Assembly: GCA_009841115.1 (NCBI GenBank)
Contig: VXML01000050.1
Location: 1-47,652, forward strand
Direction of reading: 5' to 3'
DNA: 47,652 bases
Source of the DNA: Gemmatimonadota bacterium
Lineage (GTDB): Bacteria > Latescibacterota > UBA2968 > UBA8231
The notes beneath the pieces are model-generated. The model was given only the letters and a program-made list of their open reading frames with translations, did no database searches and was not told the origin of the DNA. The first letter of the stretch is position 1. Every line of letters begins with the position of its first letter. Shown piece after piece: positions 40,005-47,652 of the stretch. The position numbers and the translations under genes were made by a program.

Positions 40005-40993
40005 TAGATGTGGACGAGGACCTCGACGCCCTCGGTGGCAAATTGGCAGCGCATCTCGCGCAGGCCCTCTTGGGCCATGCTTGTGCGCAGCTTGGCGTGG
40101 TGTTCAGCCGGGCAATAGAACATGAGGAAACCACCGCCGCCAGCCCCTAGCAGCTTGCCGCCGAGGGCACCAGCGGCGCGGCCGGCCGCGTACCAGCGGT
40201 CGATATCCGCATTGGATATCTGTTGCGCCCGCTGTTTTTTGGCCAGCCAGTGCTCGTGGAGCAATTCGCCGAAGCGGTCCGGCGCATCCCGTTCGAGTGC
40301 CTCCTTGATCTGGTAGCCGATCTGCTTGGTCTGATGCAAGCTCTCTATGACTCGGTCGTCGCCTTGTTGCGTGTCTTGATTTTGCTGGGAGAGGATGTCC
40401 GAACTCTCGCGCCGGATGCCGGTAAAAAAGACCAGCATGTTGGCGGCTAGGACTTCGGCAGTGGGTGGGGAGATTGCTAGTGGCGTGACTGCGACGTGTC
40501 CGCTGGTATCGATGTCGAGGCAAGTCAGGCCGCCGAAGGTGCCCAAGTAGTGGTCGTGTTTGCCCGCTGGCTGAGCGGCCCGCACCGTTTCGATATAGTG
40601 GGCTTCCTCCGCCAACTCTTGGGGGGAGGGTTGTTTGCGCTTATAGGCGTGGAGCGCGGCTAGAAGTGCTACGGTGAACGCGCCCGACGACCCTAGGCCA
40701 GTGCGTCCGGGCACGTCGGACATTGCGCTGATTTCGATGCCTCCTTCGATCCCAGCGTAGGTCAAGGCTTCGCGCAGCAGGGGGTGTTGGATCTGGTAGG
40801 GTGCCTCGACCTTTTCGGTCTGCGAGTACTTGACGCGAATGAAGTCTTCCACCTTGAGGTCGTTGAGCTGGATATAGACGTATTTGTCGATGCCAGCGCT
40901 GAGTACAAAGCCCCCGTGATGGGTGTAATAAGAGGCTAGGTCGGTGCCGCCGCCGCCGAGCGGAATGCGCAAGGGCGCTCTGGTGATGATCAA
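40004..40993 (-). CDS. GHMP sugar kinase, heptose-7-phosphate kinase-like
   Basis: 329 residues. Arg-Ala-Pro-Leu-Arg-Ile-Pro-Leu-Gly-Gly-Gly-Gly-Thr-Asp at the N-terminus and the ATP-binding Val-Pro-Gly-Arg-Thr-Gly-Leu-Gly-Ser-Ser-Gly-Ala (94-105), then Lys-Leu-Leu-Gly-Ala-Gly-Gly-Gly-Gly-Phe. This is the HddA-like branch that phosphorylates D-glycero-D-manno-heptose 7-phosphate or fucose-like sugars. Next to a nucleotidyltransferase and an epimerase, it fits a nucleotide-sugar pathway for surface glycans. Confidence 0.92.
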   Translation of the reverse strand: MIITRAPLRIPLGGGGTDLASYYTHHGGFVLSAGIDKYVYIQLNDLKVEDFIRVKYSQTEKVEAPYQIQHPLLREALTYAGIEGGIEISAMSDVPGRTGLGSSGAFTVALLAALHAYKRKQPSPQELAEEAHYIETVRAAQPAGKHDHYLGTFGGLTCLDIDTSGHVAVTPLAISPPTAEVLAANMLVFFTGIRRESSDILSQQNQDTQQGDDRVIESLHQTKQIGYQIKEALERDAPDRFGELLHEHWLAKKQRAQQISNADIDRWYAAGRAAGALGGKLLGAGGGGFLMFYCPAEHHAKLRTSMAQEGLREMRCQFATEGVEVLVHI

Positions 40994-41005
40994 ACTAGCC
41001 TCGTT

Positions 41006-41725
41006 TCAAGGAAGGGCAAAAGCGCCCGAGTCCACGCACTGACAGGCGTGGCGATAGCGCTCGGGCGTATCGGTCGAAAGGAGTTGACCGCGCAGGGGAT
41101 GCCCGAGCAAGGGGCGGCCTGCGGAGAGCAAGTCGGCGAAGACCTCGCTGAAGTCGCAGGGGGTATCGGGCGGGATGTGATTGAGGATTTCGGGTTGTAG
41201 AGCGTAAATCCCGGCGTTGACCCAGTAGTTGTCGAATACTTGGTCGGGCCGCGGTTTTTCTATGAAGCGCTCGATGCGGTGGTGCGCGTCGAGGCCGATG
41301 ATGCCCCGCGTGGTCGGATCGTCCATCCACAAGAGTCCGATGCTGGCGATTTCGCCCTCGCGTTGGTGGGTTTGCCACAAGTCGCCTAAGTCGAAGTTGG
41401 TCAAGTTGTCTCCGTAGTACACTAAAAAAGGGCCGTCCAAGTGGTCGGCAACTCGCCGCACAGCGCCAGCGGTGCCGAGTAGCTCGTCCTCCAGTGAATA
41501 GGTAATCGACACGCCCCGGGCCCGACCATCGCCGAAATAGTCGGTGATGACTTGGGGCAAGTGGTGGAGGTTGATGACGAGATCGTCAAATCCGTGCTGC
41601 GCCAACAGGCGTACGATGTGTTCAAGCAGGGGTTTGTCGGCAAAGGGGACCATTGCCTTGGGGGTCGCGTCGGTTAGCGGGCGCAGGCGCGTGCCGCGTC
41701 CGGCGGCTAGGATCATCGCCTTCAC
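41006..41725 (-). CDS. Sugar-1-phosphate nucleotidyltransferase
   Basis: 239 residues from GTG 41725, which overlaps the epimerase stop as GTGA. Met-Ile-Leu-Ala-Ala-Gly-Arg-Gly-Thr-Arg-Leu-Arg-Pro-Leu-Thr (NTP site), Pro-Lys-Ala-Met-Val-Pro, Tyr-Tyr-Gly-Asp-Asn-Leu and Phe-Ile-Glu-Lys-Pro. HddC/mannose-1-phosphate guanylyltransferase-like. Activates the sugar made by the neighbouring kinase. Confidence 0.93.
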   Translation of the reverse strand: MKAMILAAGRGTRLRPLTDATPKAMVPFADKPLLEHIVRLLAQHGFDDLVINLHHLPQVITDYFGDGRARGVSITYSLEDELLGTAGAVRRVADHLDGPFLVYYGDNLTNFDLGDLWQTHQREGEIASIGLLWMDDPTTRGIIGLDAHHRIERFIEKPRPDQVFDNYWVNAGIYALQPEILNHIPPDTPCDFSEVFADLLSAGRPLLGHPLRGQLLSTDTPERYRHACQCVDSGAFALP

Positions 41726-42837
41726 GCGCTCGCTCGGCGAAGGACGTTGGCGGCGCGCATATTCGCTTGGGCCCCGGCGTAGAAGTCCGCGAGGTTGGGC
41801 TGCCGTTTGACCCATTCGATGTATTCGCCAATAGTCTGTTCAAGCGGGACCTCGGGCTGCCAGCCGAGGGCTTGCAGGGCCGCGCCGGAGGAGACGGTGT
41901 GGCGGGTGTCGCCAAAGCGGTATTCTCCGCTGACGAGCGGCTCGATGGACCGCCCGGCGATGCGCGTTACTAGCTGGGCGTATTCGAGGACGGTGGTGCC
42001 GCGCTGTCCGGCGACATTGAAGGAGCGGAAATTGGCGCGCTCGTCTTCGAGACAGAGGACATTGGCGCGGGCCACATCGCCGACATGGACATAGTCGCGC
42101 AGCGATTGGCCGTCCTCGTAACAGACGGGGGGCTGGTCGTGCAGGACGCGGAGGGCAAAAATGCGGCCGATGCCCGAGTAGGCATTGAAAAAGGAGTTGC
42201 GCGGTCCTTGGACGATGGAGTAGCGCATGTTGACCGTGGGAATGCCGTATTTGCGGCCGAGGCTGAAGGAGGTCAGTTCAGCTGCGTATTTGGAGATGCC
42301 ATAGGGGGTGTGGGGGTTGACGGTGTCTTCGGTAATGGGCAGGTGCTCGAGTTCAGCGGTGCAATGGGGACAGCGGACTTCCCACTCGGCTCTGGCTAGC
42401 TGCGCGTCGGGACGGGCGTCGGGATAGACGATGCCGTGCTCGCCACAGCGGTACTTGCCCTCGCCATATACGGCTTGCGACGAGGCCAGGACCACTTTCC
42501 GCACGGGTAACTTCTCGGCGACGATTAGCTCGTAGAGCAGGGTGGCACCGACGGTGTTGACGTGGTGGAAGGTGGAAAAGTCGGGCATGTAGTCTTGGTA
42601 GGCGGCTAAGTGAATGACGCCGTCGATGCCGTCGAGCGCGGCCAGCCAGTCGGCTCGTTGGCGCACGTCGCCGCGCATCTTTTCCACGCTCGCGGGCAGA
42701 TAGTCGGGCCAGCCTTCGGGGTGGACCCGCTCCTGTAGGGAGTCGAGGATGCGGACGCGATAGCCCGCGGCGACGAGGCAATCTACGGTGTGCGAGCCGA
42801 TAAAGCCGGCCCCGCCTGTGACTAGAATGTGGCGCAT
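41722..42837 (-). CDS. NAD-dependent sugar epimerase/dehydratase with Cys knuckle
   Basis: 371 residues of the extended SDR family: Gly-Gly-Ala-Gly-Phe-Ile-Gly-Ser-His (8-16), Ser120 and Tyr179-x3-Lys183 catalytic residues, Asp-Tyr-Val-His-Val-Gly-Asp-Val. Between residues 130 and 160 an insertion carries Cys131-Gly-Glu-His134 and Cys156-Pro-His-Cys159, a probable zinc-binding knuckle not found in typical GalE/RmlB enzymes. First gene of the sugar-nucleotide cluster. Confidence 0.92.
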   Translation of the reverse strand: MRHILVTGGAGFIGSHTVDCLVAAGYRVRILDSLQERVHPEGWPDYLPASVEKMRGDVRQRADWLAALDGIDGVIHLAAYQDYMPDFSTFHHVNTVGATLLYELIVAEKLPVRKVVLASSQAVYGEGKYRCGEHGIVYPDARPDAQLARAEWEVRCPHCTAELEHLPITEDTVNPHTPYGISKYAAELTSFSLGRKYGIPTVNMRYSIVQGPRNSFFNAYSGIGRIFALRVLHDQPPVCYEDGQSLRDYVHVGDVARANVLCLEDERANFRSFNVAGQRGTTVLEYAQLVTRIAGRSIEPLVSGEYRFGDTRHTVSSGAALQALGWQPEVPLEQTIGEYIEWVKRQPNLADFYAGAQANMRAANVLRRASA

Positions 42838-42881
42838 GAGTTAGGGCAGGGATACTTCGCTACACAGTACGGCATTTTTCA

Positions 42882-43184
42882 TCAACCGATGGAAACAACA
42901 AGGTTCAAATTTTCTTTTCGCAGCATATCTTGTAATGCAAGCTGAACCCAAAAACTTTCTGGTTCGCCAAGTTTTCCGGCAATTTTAGCTGCCCTACTGG
43001 GGCTTGGAATTCTTCTTTCTTTTTCAATATCACAAAGACTTTGAGGGGAAATACCCAAAAAAATAGCAAACTCTTTCTGGCTCTTTTCTTCTCCTATTCG
43101 ATAGCTTGCCAAAGCATTTCCAAATGTCAGACATCCAAAGTCTCTCTCCAAATTAGAAATCCCATATTGTCCTTTAGTAATCAT
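42882..43184 (-). CDS. HigA-like HTH antitoxin
   Basis: 100 residues. XRE-type helix-turn-helix (about 33-87): Ser-Gln-Lys-Glu-Phe-Ala-Ile-Phe-Leu-Gly-Ile-Ser-Pro-Gln-Ser-Leu-Cys-Asp-Ile-Glu. GGGAG lies before ATG 43184. HigA-type antitoxins normally follow their RelE/HigB toxin gene; here the toxin remnant is 1.3 kb away on the same strand (44486-44767), on the other side of a TnpB element. A+T-richer than its neighbours, as expected for an acquired module. Intact. Confidence 0.85.
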   Translation of the reverse strand: MITKGQYGISNLERDFGCLTFGNALASYRIGEEKSQKEFAIFLGISPQSLCDIEKERRIPSPSRAAKIAGKLGEPESFWVQLALQDMLRKENLNLVVSIG

Positions 43185-43340
43185 AAAATACTCCCGTGAG
43201 ACCGCCGATCTTTAGTCGGCGGAGGGATAGGGATTGAATCGGCGATGGGGCCGAAACGCACAAGGCGGTTTGGTTCCCTGAGTCGATTCAAATAAAATAC
43301 GCCCTTGTGTAGTGAATATTAATTCACTACATTTAAGGAC

Positions 43341-44474
43341 ATGGAAACGATACGCACTCTCTCTTGTAAACTCATCGTTCCGCCTCGGGTGGCTCAGCGC
43401 ATTGACGCGACCATGACGGCGTTTGCCGACGCTTGCAACCTCGTCGCCGATTGGGGCAATGACAACAAGTGCCATCGTCAGTACGACCTGCACAAGGGCT
43501 GCTACCGCGACGTGCGCGAACAATTCGGTCTCAGCGCCAACTTGGCCGTCCGCGCCATTGCACGGGTCGCGCCCCGATTGGCCAACGCCAAAACGCGACA
43601 CAGCCGATTCAAGCCCACCTCGATTGACTACGACGCCCGCATTTTCAAGCTCAACGTTGAAACCGAAACCGTTTCCATCCGCTTGCTCGACGGGCGCTGC
43701 ATCCTCGCCATGCAGTTGGGCGACTTTCAGCGCGAAGGATTGGCCGGACAAAACCCTACGTCGGCTATCCTCTCTCGCAAGCGGGGTACCTATTACTTGG
43801 ACGTTCAGGTCAAAGAAGACGCACCCCCTGCCCAAGACGCTGAAGACACGCTTGGCGTTGACTTGGGTATCCGCTCTATCGCTTGTGATTCCGCAGGCCA
43901 TCAGTTTCAAGGTGAAGACCTGTCCGACTATCGCCAGCACCGCGCCGACGTGAGGGCCCGCTTGCAGGCGAAGGCAGACACCGGCAACAAGCAAACCAGA
44001 AAGGCTTGTCGCCGGGCACTCAAACGGCTTTCGGGTCGGGAACGTCGCCACCAGAAACGGATCAACCACGAAATCAGTAAGAAGTTGGTAGTGTTCGCCC
44101 GCGACCACGGCTTGGCGATTGTCTTTGAAACGCTCAAAGGTATCCGCGACCGTTGCCGATTCGGCAAGGGACAACGCCGACGTTTCCACTCGTGGGCATT
44201 CTACCAGTTGCAGCAGTTCGTCGAGTATAAGGCCAAGCGCGAAGGCGTCCATATCGTGTATGTCGATCCACGCTACACCTCGAAGACCTGCTCGAACTGC
44301 TTGCATGTGGGTACTCGTCGTCAAGATGACTTTTCCTGTAAAGACTGTGGGCATGGTTCCCATGCCGATGTCAACGCGGCGCGGAACATTGCTCGCTGGG
44401 GCCTCGCTGTAATCCGAGGCGAATACTCCCTGCTCTCCTGTGCGCTCCCAAGCGGCGGAAGAGTGGGAGGGTAA
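43341..44474 (+). CDS. tnpB: TnpB RNA-guided nuclease of IS200/IS605 family
   Basis: 377 residues. The RuvC triad is complete: Asp174 (Gly-Val-Asp-Leu-Gly-Ile), Glu263 (Val-Phe-Glu-Thr-Leu), Asp343 (His-Ala-Asp-Val-Asn-Ala-Ala-Arg-Asn). The zinc ribbon Cys317-x2-Cys320 ... Cys333-x2-Cys336 is also intact, so the protein is likely active. TnpB uses an RNA made from the 3' end of its own gene and the element end as guide to cut DNA at a short adjacent motif. That RNA would here cover roughly the last 150 bases of the gene and the end hairpin, with the guide taken from the toxin remnant. Confidence 0.95.
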   Translation: METIRTLSCKLIVPPRVAQRIDATMTAFADACNLVADWGNDNKCHRQYDLHKGCYRDVREQFGLSANLAVRAIARVAPRLANAKTRHSRFKPTSIDYDARIFKLNVETETVSIRLLDGRCILAMQLGDFQREGLAGQNPTSAILSRKRGTYYLDVQVKEDAPPAQDAEDTLGVDLGIRSIACDSAGHQFQGEDLSDYRQHRADVRARLQAKADTGNKQTRKACRRALKRLSGRERRHQKRINHEISKKLVVFARDHGLAIVFETLKGIRDRCRFGKGQRRRFHSWAFYQLQQFVEYKAKREGVHIVYVDPRYTSKTCSNCLHVGTRRQDDFSCKDCGHGSHADVNAARNIARWGLAVIRGEYSLLSCALPSGGRVGG

Positions 44475-44477
44475 AGC

Positions 44478-44495
44478 TGACTGTTTCAACGGTCA
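44478..44495 (+). other. Right-end hairpin of the TnpB element
   Basis: Arms 44478-44485 and 44488-44495 pair over eight positions with one G:U. It begins three bases after the tnpB stop and is followed within ten bases by toxin-gene sequence, the place expected for the end of the guide-RNA scaffold. Confidence 0.55.
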
Positions 44496-44767
44496 GTGCG
44501 ATTACGTTTATTGATCTCCTCAACTTGAATAGAATTAACTTCATCGCCTTCTATTTTGATATAGAAAGCGCGATAGGATTTGGATAGCCTGATGGATCTT
44601 TGCCCGCTTCGGCACCTCGAAGTGGTTCGTCGTGATAGCCTGGGATTTTTCTAACTTCCTGAATATAGAGATTCTACCTGAAGTGCCCATCGTTGGAGGT
44701 TTCTTACAATATGGATGGGCAACCGATTCAGATTTTTTCTCACCTTGTCAAATAGGACTCTTTCCAT
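44486..44767 (-). pseudogene. Frameshifted RelE/HigB-like toxin, partner of the HigA-like gene
   Basis: Three segments in different frames join into one toxin. From ATG 44767: Met-Glu-Arg-Val-Leu-Phe-Asp-Lys-Val-Arg-Lys, then Leu-Pro-Ile-His-Ile-Val-Arg-Asn-Leu-Gln-Arg-Trp. After a first shift: Glu-Val-Arg-Lys-Ile-Pro-Gly-Tyr-His-Asp-Glu-Pro-Leu-Arg-Gly. After a second: Arg-Ser-Gly-Gln-Arg-Ser-Ile-Arg-Leu-Ser-Lys-Ser-Tyr-Arg-Ala-Phe and Val-Glu-Glu-Ile-Asn-Lys. This order is characteristic of one RelE/ParE toxin group. The last residues and stop now come from the TnpB element. Two frameshifts make it inactive. The rest of the 44475-44849 gap shows nothing else. Confidence 0.8.
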
Positions 44768-44849
44768 CTCCAAATCATACGTCAAAATGACGTATTCATC
44801 AAGGCATAGAATACCTTATCGGCCAGATCGGGGCAAGATAGTTCGGTGG

Positions 44850-45785
44850 CTAAAACGGCGGCGCAAACCCGTCTTTTCCCTCACCTAAAGGCGGCAAACC
44901 GCGATTGCGCAGTTTGTTGTCGAGTACTCTGAAGAACTGCCGATAGCGTTCCAGATACTCAGGTTCAAAATCACTGCGCCCGCAGCCCAGTTTCTGCGCC
45001 ATCAAATCATACGCGCCGTCCCGCGTACCGGCCAGAAACTTCCCTTGCCGGAAGTGAAAAGGCTGGGCGATGAATTTCTCGACGCCAGTATCAATTAGAG
45101 CATCGGCAAAGTCGTGGTTGCTATTGACCAGCAGTAGGGGTGTCATTGTGATGCAGGTATCAAGGCTGGCCGCCTGTACTTCCTTGATGGCCTCCAGTCG
45201 CCGGTGATTAGCCGGGCAGAACGGCTCAAAAGTCCGACGAATGTCCTCATCGTCGGTAGTGACCGTCATATTGACCTGTACCCGTCCACCGTTATTCGCA
45301 ATGCGATGGAACAGGTCGCAATCCCGCGTCACTAGTGGGCTGCGGGTTTGGACAACCAGCTTGGGCTTGTGCCGCTCGGCCATAATTTCCAGCAGGCGGC
45401 GAGTGAGTTCCAACTCTCGCTCGATGGGCTGATAAGGATCGGTGACGCTGCTCATATAGATGAGCTTGTCGTCCAGCGACTTCCTGCGCTTATCCAGCAA
45501 CTCGATTGCGTTTTCTTTTACATCGACCCAATAGCCCCATGTGTCGCGCTTTTCGGCATCCCGGCTGAAAAATGCCGCGTAGCAGTAGGTACAGCCAAAT
45601 GAGCAGCCGCTATACGGGTTGAGCGTAAAATCGTACGCATTCATAAATCCGGTCGGCTTCGTCAGCAACTGCCCCGTCTGGACATACTTCACGTCAGCCT
45701 TGCCGGTTTTATCAGGGCCAGAGATGTCCTGCGACATGCCGGAATCAAGGGAATCAAACAGATCTTGCTGTATAGAGTCTGTCAT
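44850..45785 (-). CDS. Radical SAM protein, SplB-like
   Basis: 311 residues. Cys61-Ser-Phe-Gly-Cys65-Thr-Tyr-Cys68 binds the [4Fe-4S] cluster that cleaves S-adenosylmethionine. The following Tyr-Ala-Ala-Phe-Phe, Asp-Pro-Tyr-Gln-Pro-Ile-Glu and Thr-Arg-Ser-Pro-Leu-Val-Thr-Arg-Asp segments are those of the SplB (spore photoproduct lyase-related) group. It lies 12 bases after the methyltransferase-like gene, so the two probably act together. Substrate unknown. Confidence 0.88.
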   Translation of the reverse strand: MTDSIQQDLFDSLDSGMSQDISGPDKTGKADVKYVQTGQLLTKPTGFMNAYDFTLNPYSGCSFGCTYCYAAFFSRDAEKRDTWGYWVDVKENAIELLDKRRKSLDDKLIYMSSVTDPYQPIERELELTRRLLEIMAERHKPKLVVQTRSPLVTRDCDLFHRIANNGGRVQVNMTVTTDDEDIRRTFEPFCPANHRRLEAIKEVQAASLDTCITMTPLLLVNSNHDFADALIDTGVEKFIAQPFHFRQGKFLAGTRDGAYDLMAQKLGCGRSDFEPEYLERYRQFFRVLDNKLRNRGLPPLGEGKDGFAPPF

Positions 45786-45797
45786 TGCAAAATCTCC

Positions 45798-47027
45798 TTA
45801 GGAAGGAGGCTGTAACAGGCGTAGTGCTCTTCGATAGCGTTCAGCTTTTTCTTCACTCCACCGCCTTTCTAATTTTTCCCACCCTAATCTCTCTTTCTCT
45901 TCGCGTTGGTTGCCCGCTGGATAGCTCATAGGATGCCTTTCTGATTGCTCCCGCTTTAGCTTTTCTTGCGCGTCAATATTGCGCTTAGCCTCGGCTTTTT
46001 TCCTCTCCTGTAGTCTTTCCTGTTCGGCGGCTTTTCGCTTGGCCTCTTTTCGCTCTCGCTTTAACAACTCTGCATAATGAGAAGAAACGCGCAAGAATAA
46101 AATGCTGTCTTTTGGCGAACTGAATCGATAACGGCTCCAGTGACGAACAGATTTAATTGGGTCACCTTCCGCTTCAGGTACTTCAAAGCCAAAATCAACT
46201 GCACAGTTGGTATAAAGAGGAGACTTACTTTCAATGCCAAGATCATTGGGAATATCTATATCAGATCCAAATTCCTTGTCCCAGTCGTAAAAATCGTCTA
46301 CCACTCTACACAGAGCCTTCTTTTTTCTATCAGGGATGGTGAAAACTCCTAAATCAGGACTAACCATACGAAATACCTCCTCTAGGGTATTTTGGGCAGG
46401 CTTTACATCTTCATTCCAATAATATGAAGGCCATTGATTATCCCAAGGCAGACTCAAATGGAATGCCGTAATCACACGTACTGTATCAGCCGGAAGTTTG
46501 GGTGGATTTTTCGGAGTAGGATATTGGCGATAATGCTTATTAAAACAATCAGGCACGGAATCTAGAAATGCTCGCCAAAAAAAATTACCTGCGGACCTCA
46601 TTGCTTCCGCCGGTTCATGAGAGTCAAAATAGATCTCGGGTTGTTTGCTATATTTGGACAGGGCAAGAGCTAAACCTACACGACCGGCCCCAGTACCTGC
46701 TCCTACATCACAAACATACAGCGTATTCGGAACACCAACTTGGTCAAAGATTCTCTTAAACGCCCAGGACGCTAGGATGCAGTGTTTCAAGTGGTATGTG
46801 ACTAGGTATGAAGCAGCCAGATACGAGCCATCATAGTTGGGAACAGATTTCCCTGTCACTACTTTTTCTAGGTTTATCATCGCATCAGCAGCCTGCTTGA
46901 GATGTGCTTCACATCTTTCGTCATGCCTGTTATGGTGCAGAAAATCCCGGAATCCCCGCTCGTGGGCTTTATCCAACGTCTGCAACAAGTGGGCATCAGG
47001 CAGATCGTACGTGGTCTGTTCGGACAT
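45798..47027 (-). CDS. SAM-methyltransferase-like protein with charged coiled-coil tail
   Basis: 409 residues. Residues 105-125 read Val-Cys-Asp-Val-Gly-Ala-Gly-Thr-Gly-Ala-Gly, the SAM-binding motif I of class I methyltransferases, preceded by a helical N-terminal domain. A Lys/Glu/Arg-rich helix (about 318-400) forms a long coiled coil. It resembles a group of ribosomal Rsm22-like methyltransferases only in motif I; no named family is certain. Coupled to the radical SAM gene. The ATG at 47027 lies 15 bases after a degraded coding stretch. Confidence 0.72.
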   Translation of the reverse strand: MSEQTTYDLPDAHLLQTLDKAHERGFRDFLHHNRHDERCEAHLKQAADAMINLEKVVTGKSVPNYDGSYLAASYLVTYHLKHCILASWAFKRIFDQVGVPNTLYVCDVGAGTGAGRVGLALALSKYSKQPEIYFDSHEPAEAMRSAGNFFWRAFLDSVPDCFNKHYRQYPTPKNPPKLPADTVRVITAFHLSLPWDNQWPSYYWNEDVKPAQNTLEEVFRMVSPDLGVFTIPDRKKKALCRVVDDFYDWDKEFGSDIDIPNDLGIESKSPLYTNCAVDFGFEVPEAEGDPIKSVRHWSRYRFSSPKDSILFLRVSSHYAELLKRERKEAKRKAAEQERLQERKKAEAKRNIDAQEKLKREQSERHPMSYPAGNQREEKERLGWEKLERRWSEEKAERYRRALRLLQPPS

Positions 47028-47041
47028 GATTAGGTCTGGAT

Positions 47042-47267
47042 TTAGGGTGTAGTTGCGTTTACAGGGTTGTTTACAATGCCGGTGGTGGTAAGTCCGCGCT
47101 CGATATTGTCCTTGATCCTGTTGAGGAGGTTCGTGAGCGTCTCATCATGTGCCGGTGCAATATAGATAAGGCGCGGCATCCCGGCCAAGGGCGTCGTGGT
47201 TGACAGGAAATCAGTGTTATGTGGATTTTGAGGGATCGCAGTAAATATTGAACGGACGAAACAGAGA
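47042..47267 (-). pseudogene. Remnant of an unidentified protein C-terminus
   Basis: An open - strand frame without a convincing start ends at TAA 47042-47044. It reads Pro-Gln-Asn-Pro-His-Asn-Thr-Asp-Phe-Leu-Ser, then Pro-Arg-Leu-Ile-Tyr-Ile-Ala-Pro-Ala-His-Asp-Glu-Thr-Leu and Leu-Leu-Asn-Arg-Ile-Lys-Asp-Asn-Ile-Glu. The second part has the look of a DUF4062-like C-terminal segment. It points toward the methyltransferase gene and may be what is left of a gene upstream of it. Confidence 0.4.
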
Positions 47268-47652
47268 ATGCGCTACGCTCCTAAAATAGCCCTTGCACTG
47301 GTTAGCTTAGTTCTTGGGATCGCGCTGTGCGAGTTGGCGTTGAGCTTCTTGCACCCGCAGCTCTTCCGCCGGCCCCCCGTCTGGCGCTACGATCCCGAAC
47401 TGGGTTGGAGCCACGTCCCGGATCGCGTCGGTCGCTTGGTCACTCCGGAATTCGACGTGGAAATGCGGATCAATAGCATTGGGTTGCGCGACCGCGAGTT
47501 CGCGGATGCAAAGGTCGCGGGCGTCCGCCGCGTGGCCCTATTCGGCGACTCGTTTGTCGAGGGGTGGGGCGTCCCCATAGAGGCCACTGTCAGTCGTCAG
47601 CTCGAAGCCTGTCTCCGGCGAGAGGGAGCCGCAGTGGAGGTGGCTAATTTCG
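47268..47652 (+). CDS. SGNH/GDSL-family hydrolase, N-terminal part (cut by window end)
   Basis: ATG 47268 begins a frame that stays open to the end of the window (128 codons). A signal-anchor helix (about 7-27) is followed by Tyr-Asp-Pro-Glu-Leu-Gly-Trp, Asn-Ser-Ile-Gly-Leu-Arg-Asp-Arg-Glu and the catalytic Phe-Gly-Asp-Ser-Phe-Val-Glu-Gly. This pattern is that of membrane-anchored SGNH hydrolases associated with alginate or surface-polysaccharide modification. Confidence 0.85.
   Translation, partial: MRYAPKIALALVSLVLGIALCELALSFLHPQLFRRPPVWRYDPELGWSHVPDRVGRLVTPEFDVEMRINSIGLRDREFADAKVAGVRRVALFGDSFVEGWGVPIEATVSRQLEACLRREGAAVEVANF

Larger units (their letters stand above)
43190..44503 (+). mobile_element. 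TnpB-only IS200/IS605-type element (approximate limits)
   Basis: The unit holds only tnpB, with hairpins near both ends: 43202-43222 (perfect 7-bp stem, loop TCTTTAG), 43308-43331 (perfect 10-bp stem, four-base loop, just before tnpB) and 44478-44495 (8-bp stem with one G:U). No tnpA is present, so it would need TnpA in trans. Its insertion separates the HigA-like gene from the toxin remnant, which locates the boundaries to within about 20 bases; exact ends were not determined. Confidence 0.7.

Noticed and set aside
43212..44489. A 425-codon open frame antisense to tnpB
   Set aside because: It exists because of codon bias in tnpB; the translation has no recognisable domain, while the + strand frame has full RuvC and zinc-ribbon motifs.

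Overview
The window reads as one contig from a Gram-negative bacterium: it carries three intact TonB-dependent outer-membrane receptors, lipoproteins with lipoboxes, Lgt, and a periplasmic metal-binding protein. The DNA is GC-rich and largely operonic. Nothing in it names the phylum with confidence; the mixture of families would suit an uncultured lineage. The left two thirds (1-33.5 kb) is a metal-acquisition island centred on zinc. The right third holds ordinary housekeeping and sugar-nucleotide genes and a small mobile-element and toxin-antitoxin scar.

Layout. (1) 1-7.6 kb, + strand: the tail of a His/Asp-rich lipoprotein, a dead fragment of a TonB receptor, a small membrane protein, an intact His/Asp-rich lipoprotein, a ZnuD-like receptor, a ZigA/YciC-type COG0523 GTPase, a small conserved protein, a second COG0523 GTPase with a large insertion, and a WD40 protein. 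(2) 7.7-17.5 kb, - strand: a nine-gene metal-chelate uptake operon made of receptor, binding protein, NTF2-like protein, FecCD-type permease, ATPase, CbiX-like/ferredoxin fusion, PepSY membrane protein, thioredoxin-like ferredoxin and FMN dehydrogenase. (3) 17.7-18.6 kb, - strand: a HisI paralogue lacking one zinc-ligand Cys and a DsrE-like protein. (4) Lgt on +. (5) 19.8-24.7 kb, - strand: a Zrg-like zinc module (MerC-like protein, His-rich DUF2796 protein, ABC ATPase, FtsX-like permease, DUF3299 protein, third COG0523 GTPase). (6) 25.0-27.6 kb, - strand: two flavoproteins and a small membrane protein. (7) 27.9-31.0 kb, - strand: a Fur-family regulator (probably Zur), ZnuA, ZnuB, ZnuC and an unannotated-size 45-residue membrane peptide. 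(8) 31.2-33.5 kb, + strand: a near-identical second copy of the ZnuD-like receptor.

Regulation is unusually visible. Four Fur/Zur-type palindromes lie upstream of the chelate operon, the HisI/DsrE pair, the flavoprotein operon, and between the znu operon and receptor copy 2. Three of the four sit in a duplicated promoter cassette. The cassette is followed by a strongly conserved 60-nt leader block and, in two copies, preceded by what looks like the first 22-23 codons of folE2, the classic zinc-independent GTP cyclohydrolase of Zur regulons. The island therefore appears to have been assembled by copying a Zur-controlled promoter in front of different operons.

Right third: pterin carbinolamine dehydratase, a SelA-like PLP enzyme, groES-groEL (GroEL with a His-rich tail), two SDR enzymes, a metallo-beta-lactamase-fold hydrolase, a kinase/nucleotidyltransferase/epimerase sugar cluster, a HigA-type antitoxin separated from a frameshifted RelE-like toxin by a TnpB element, a radical SAM/methyltransferase pair, and the start of an SGNH hydrolase cut by the window end.
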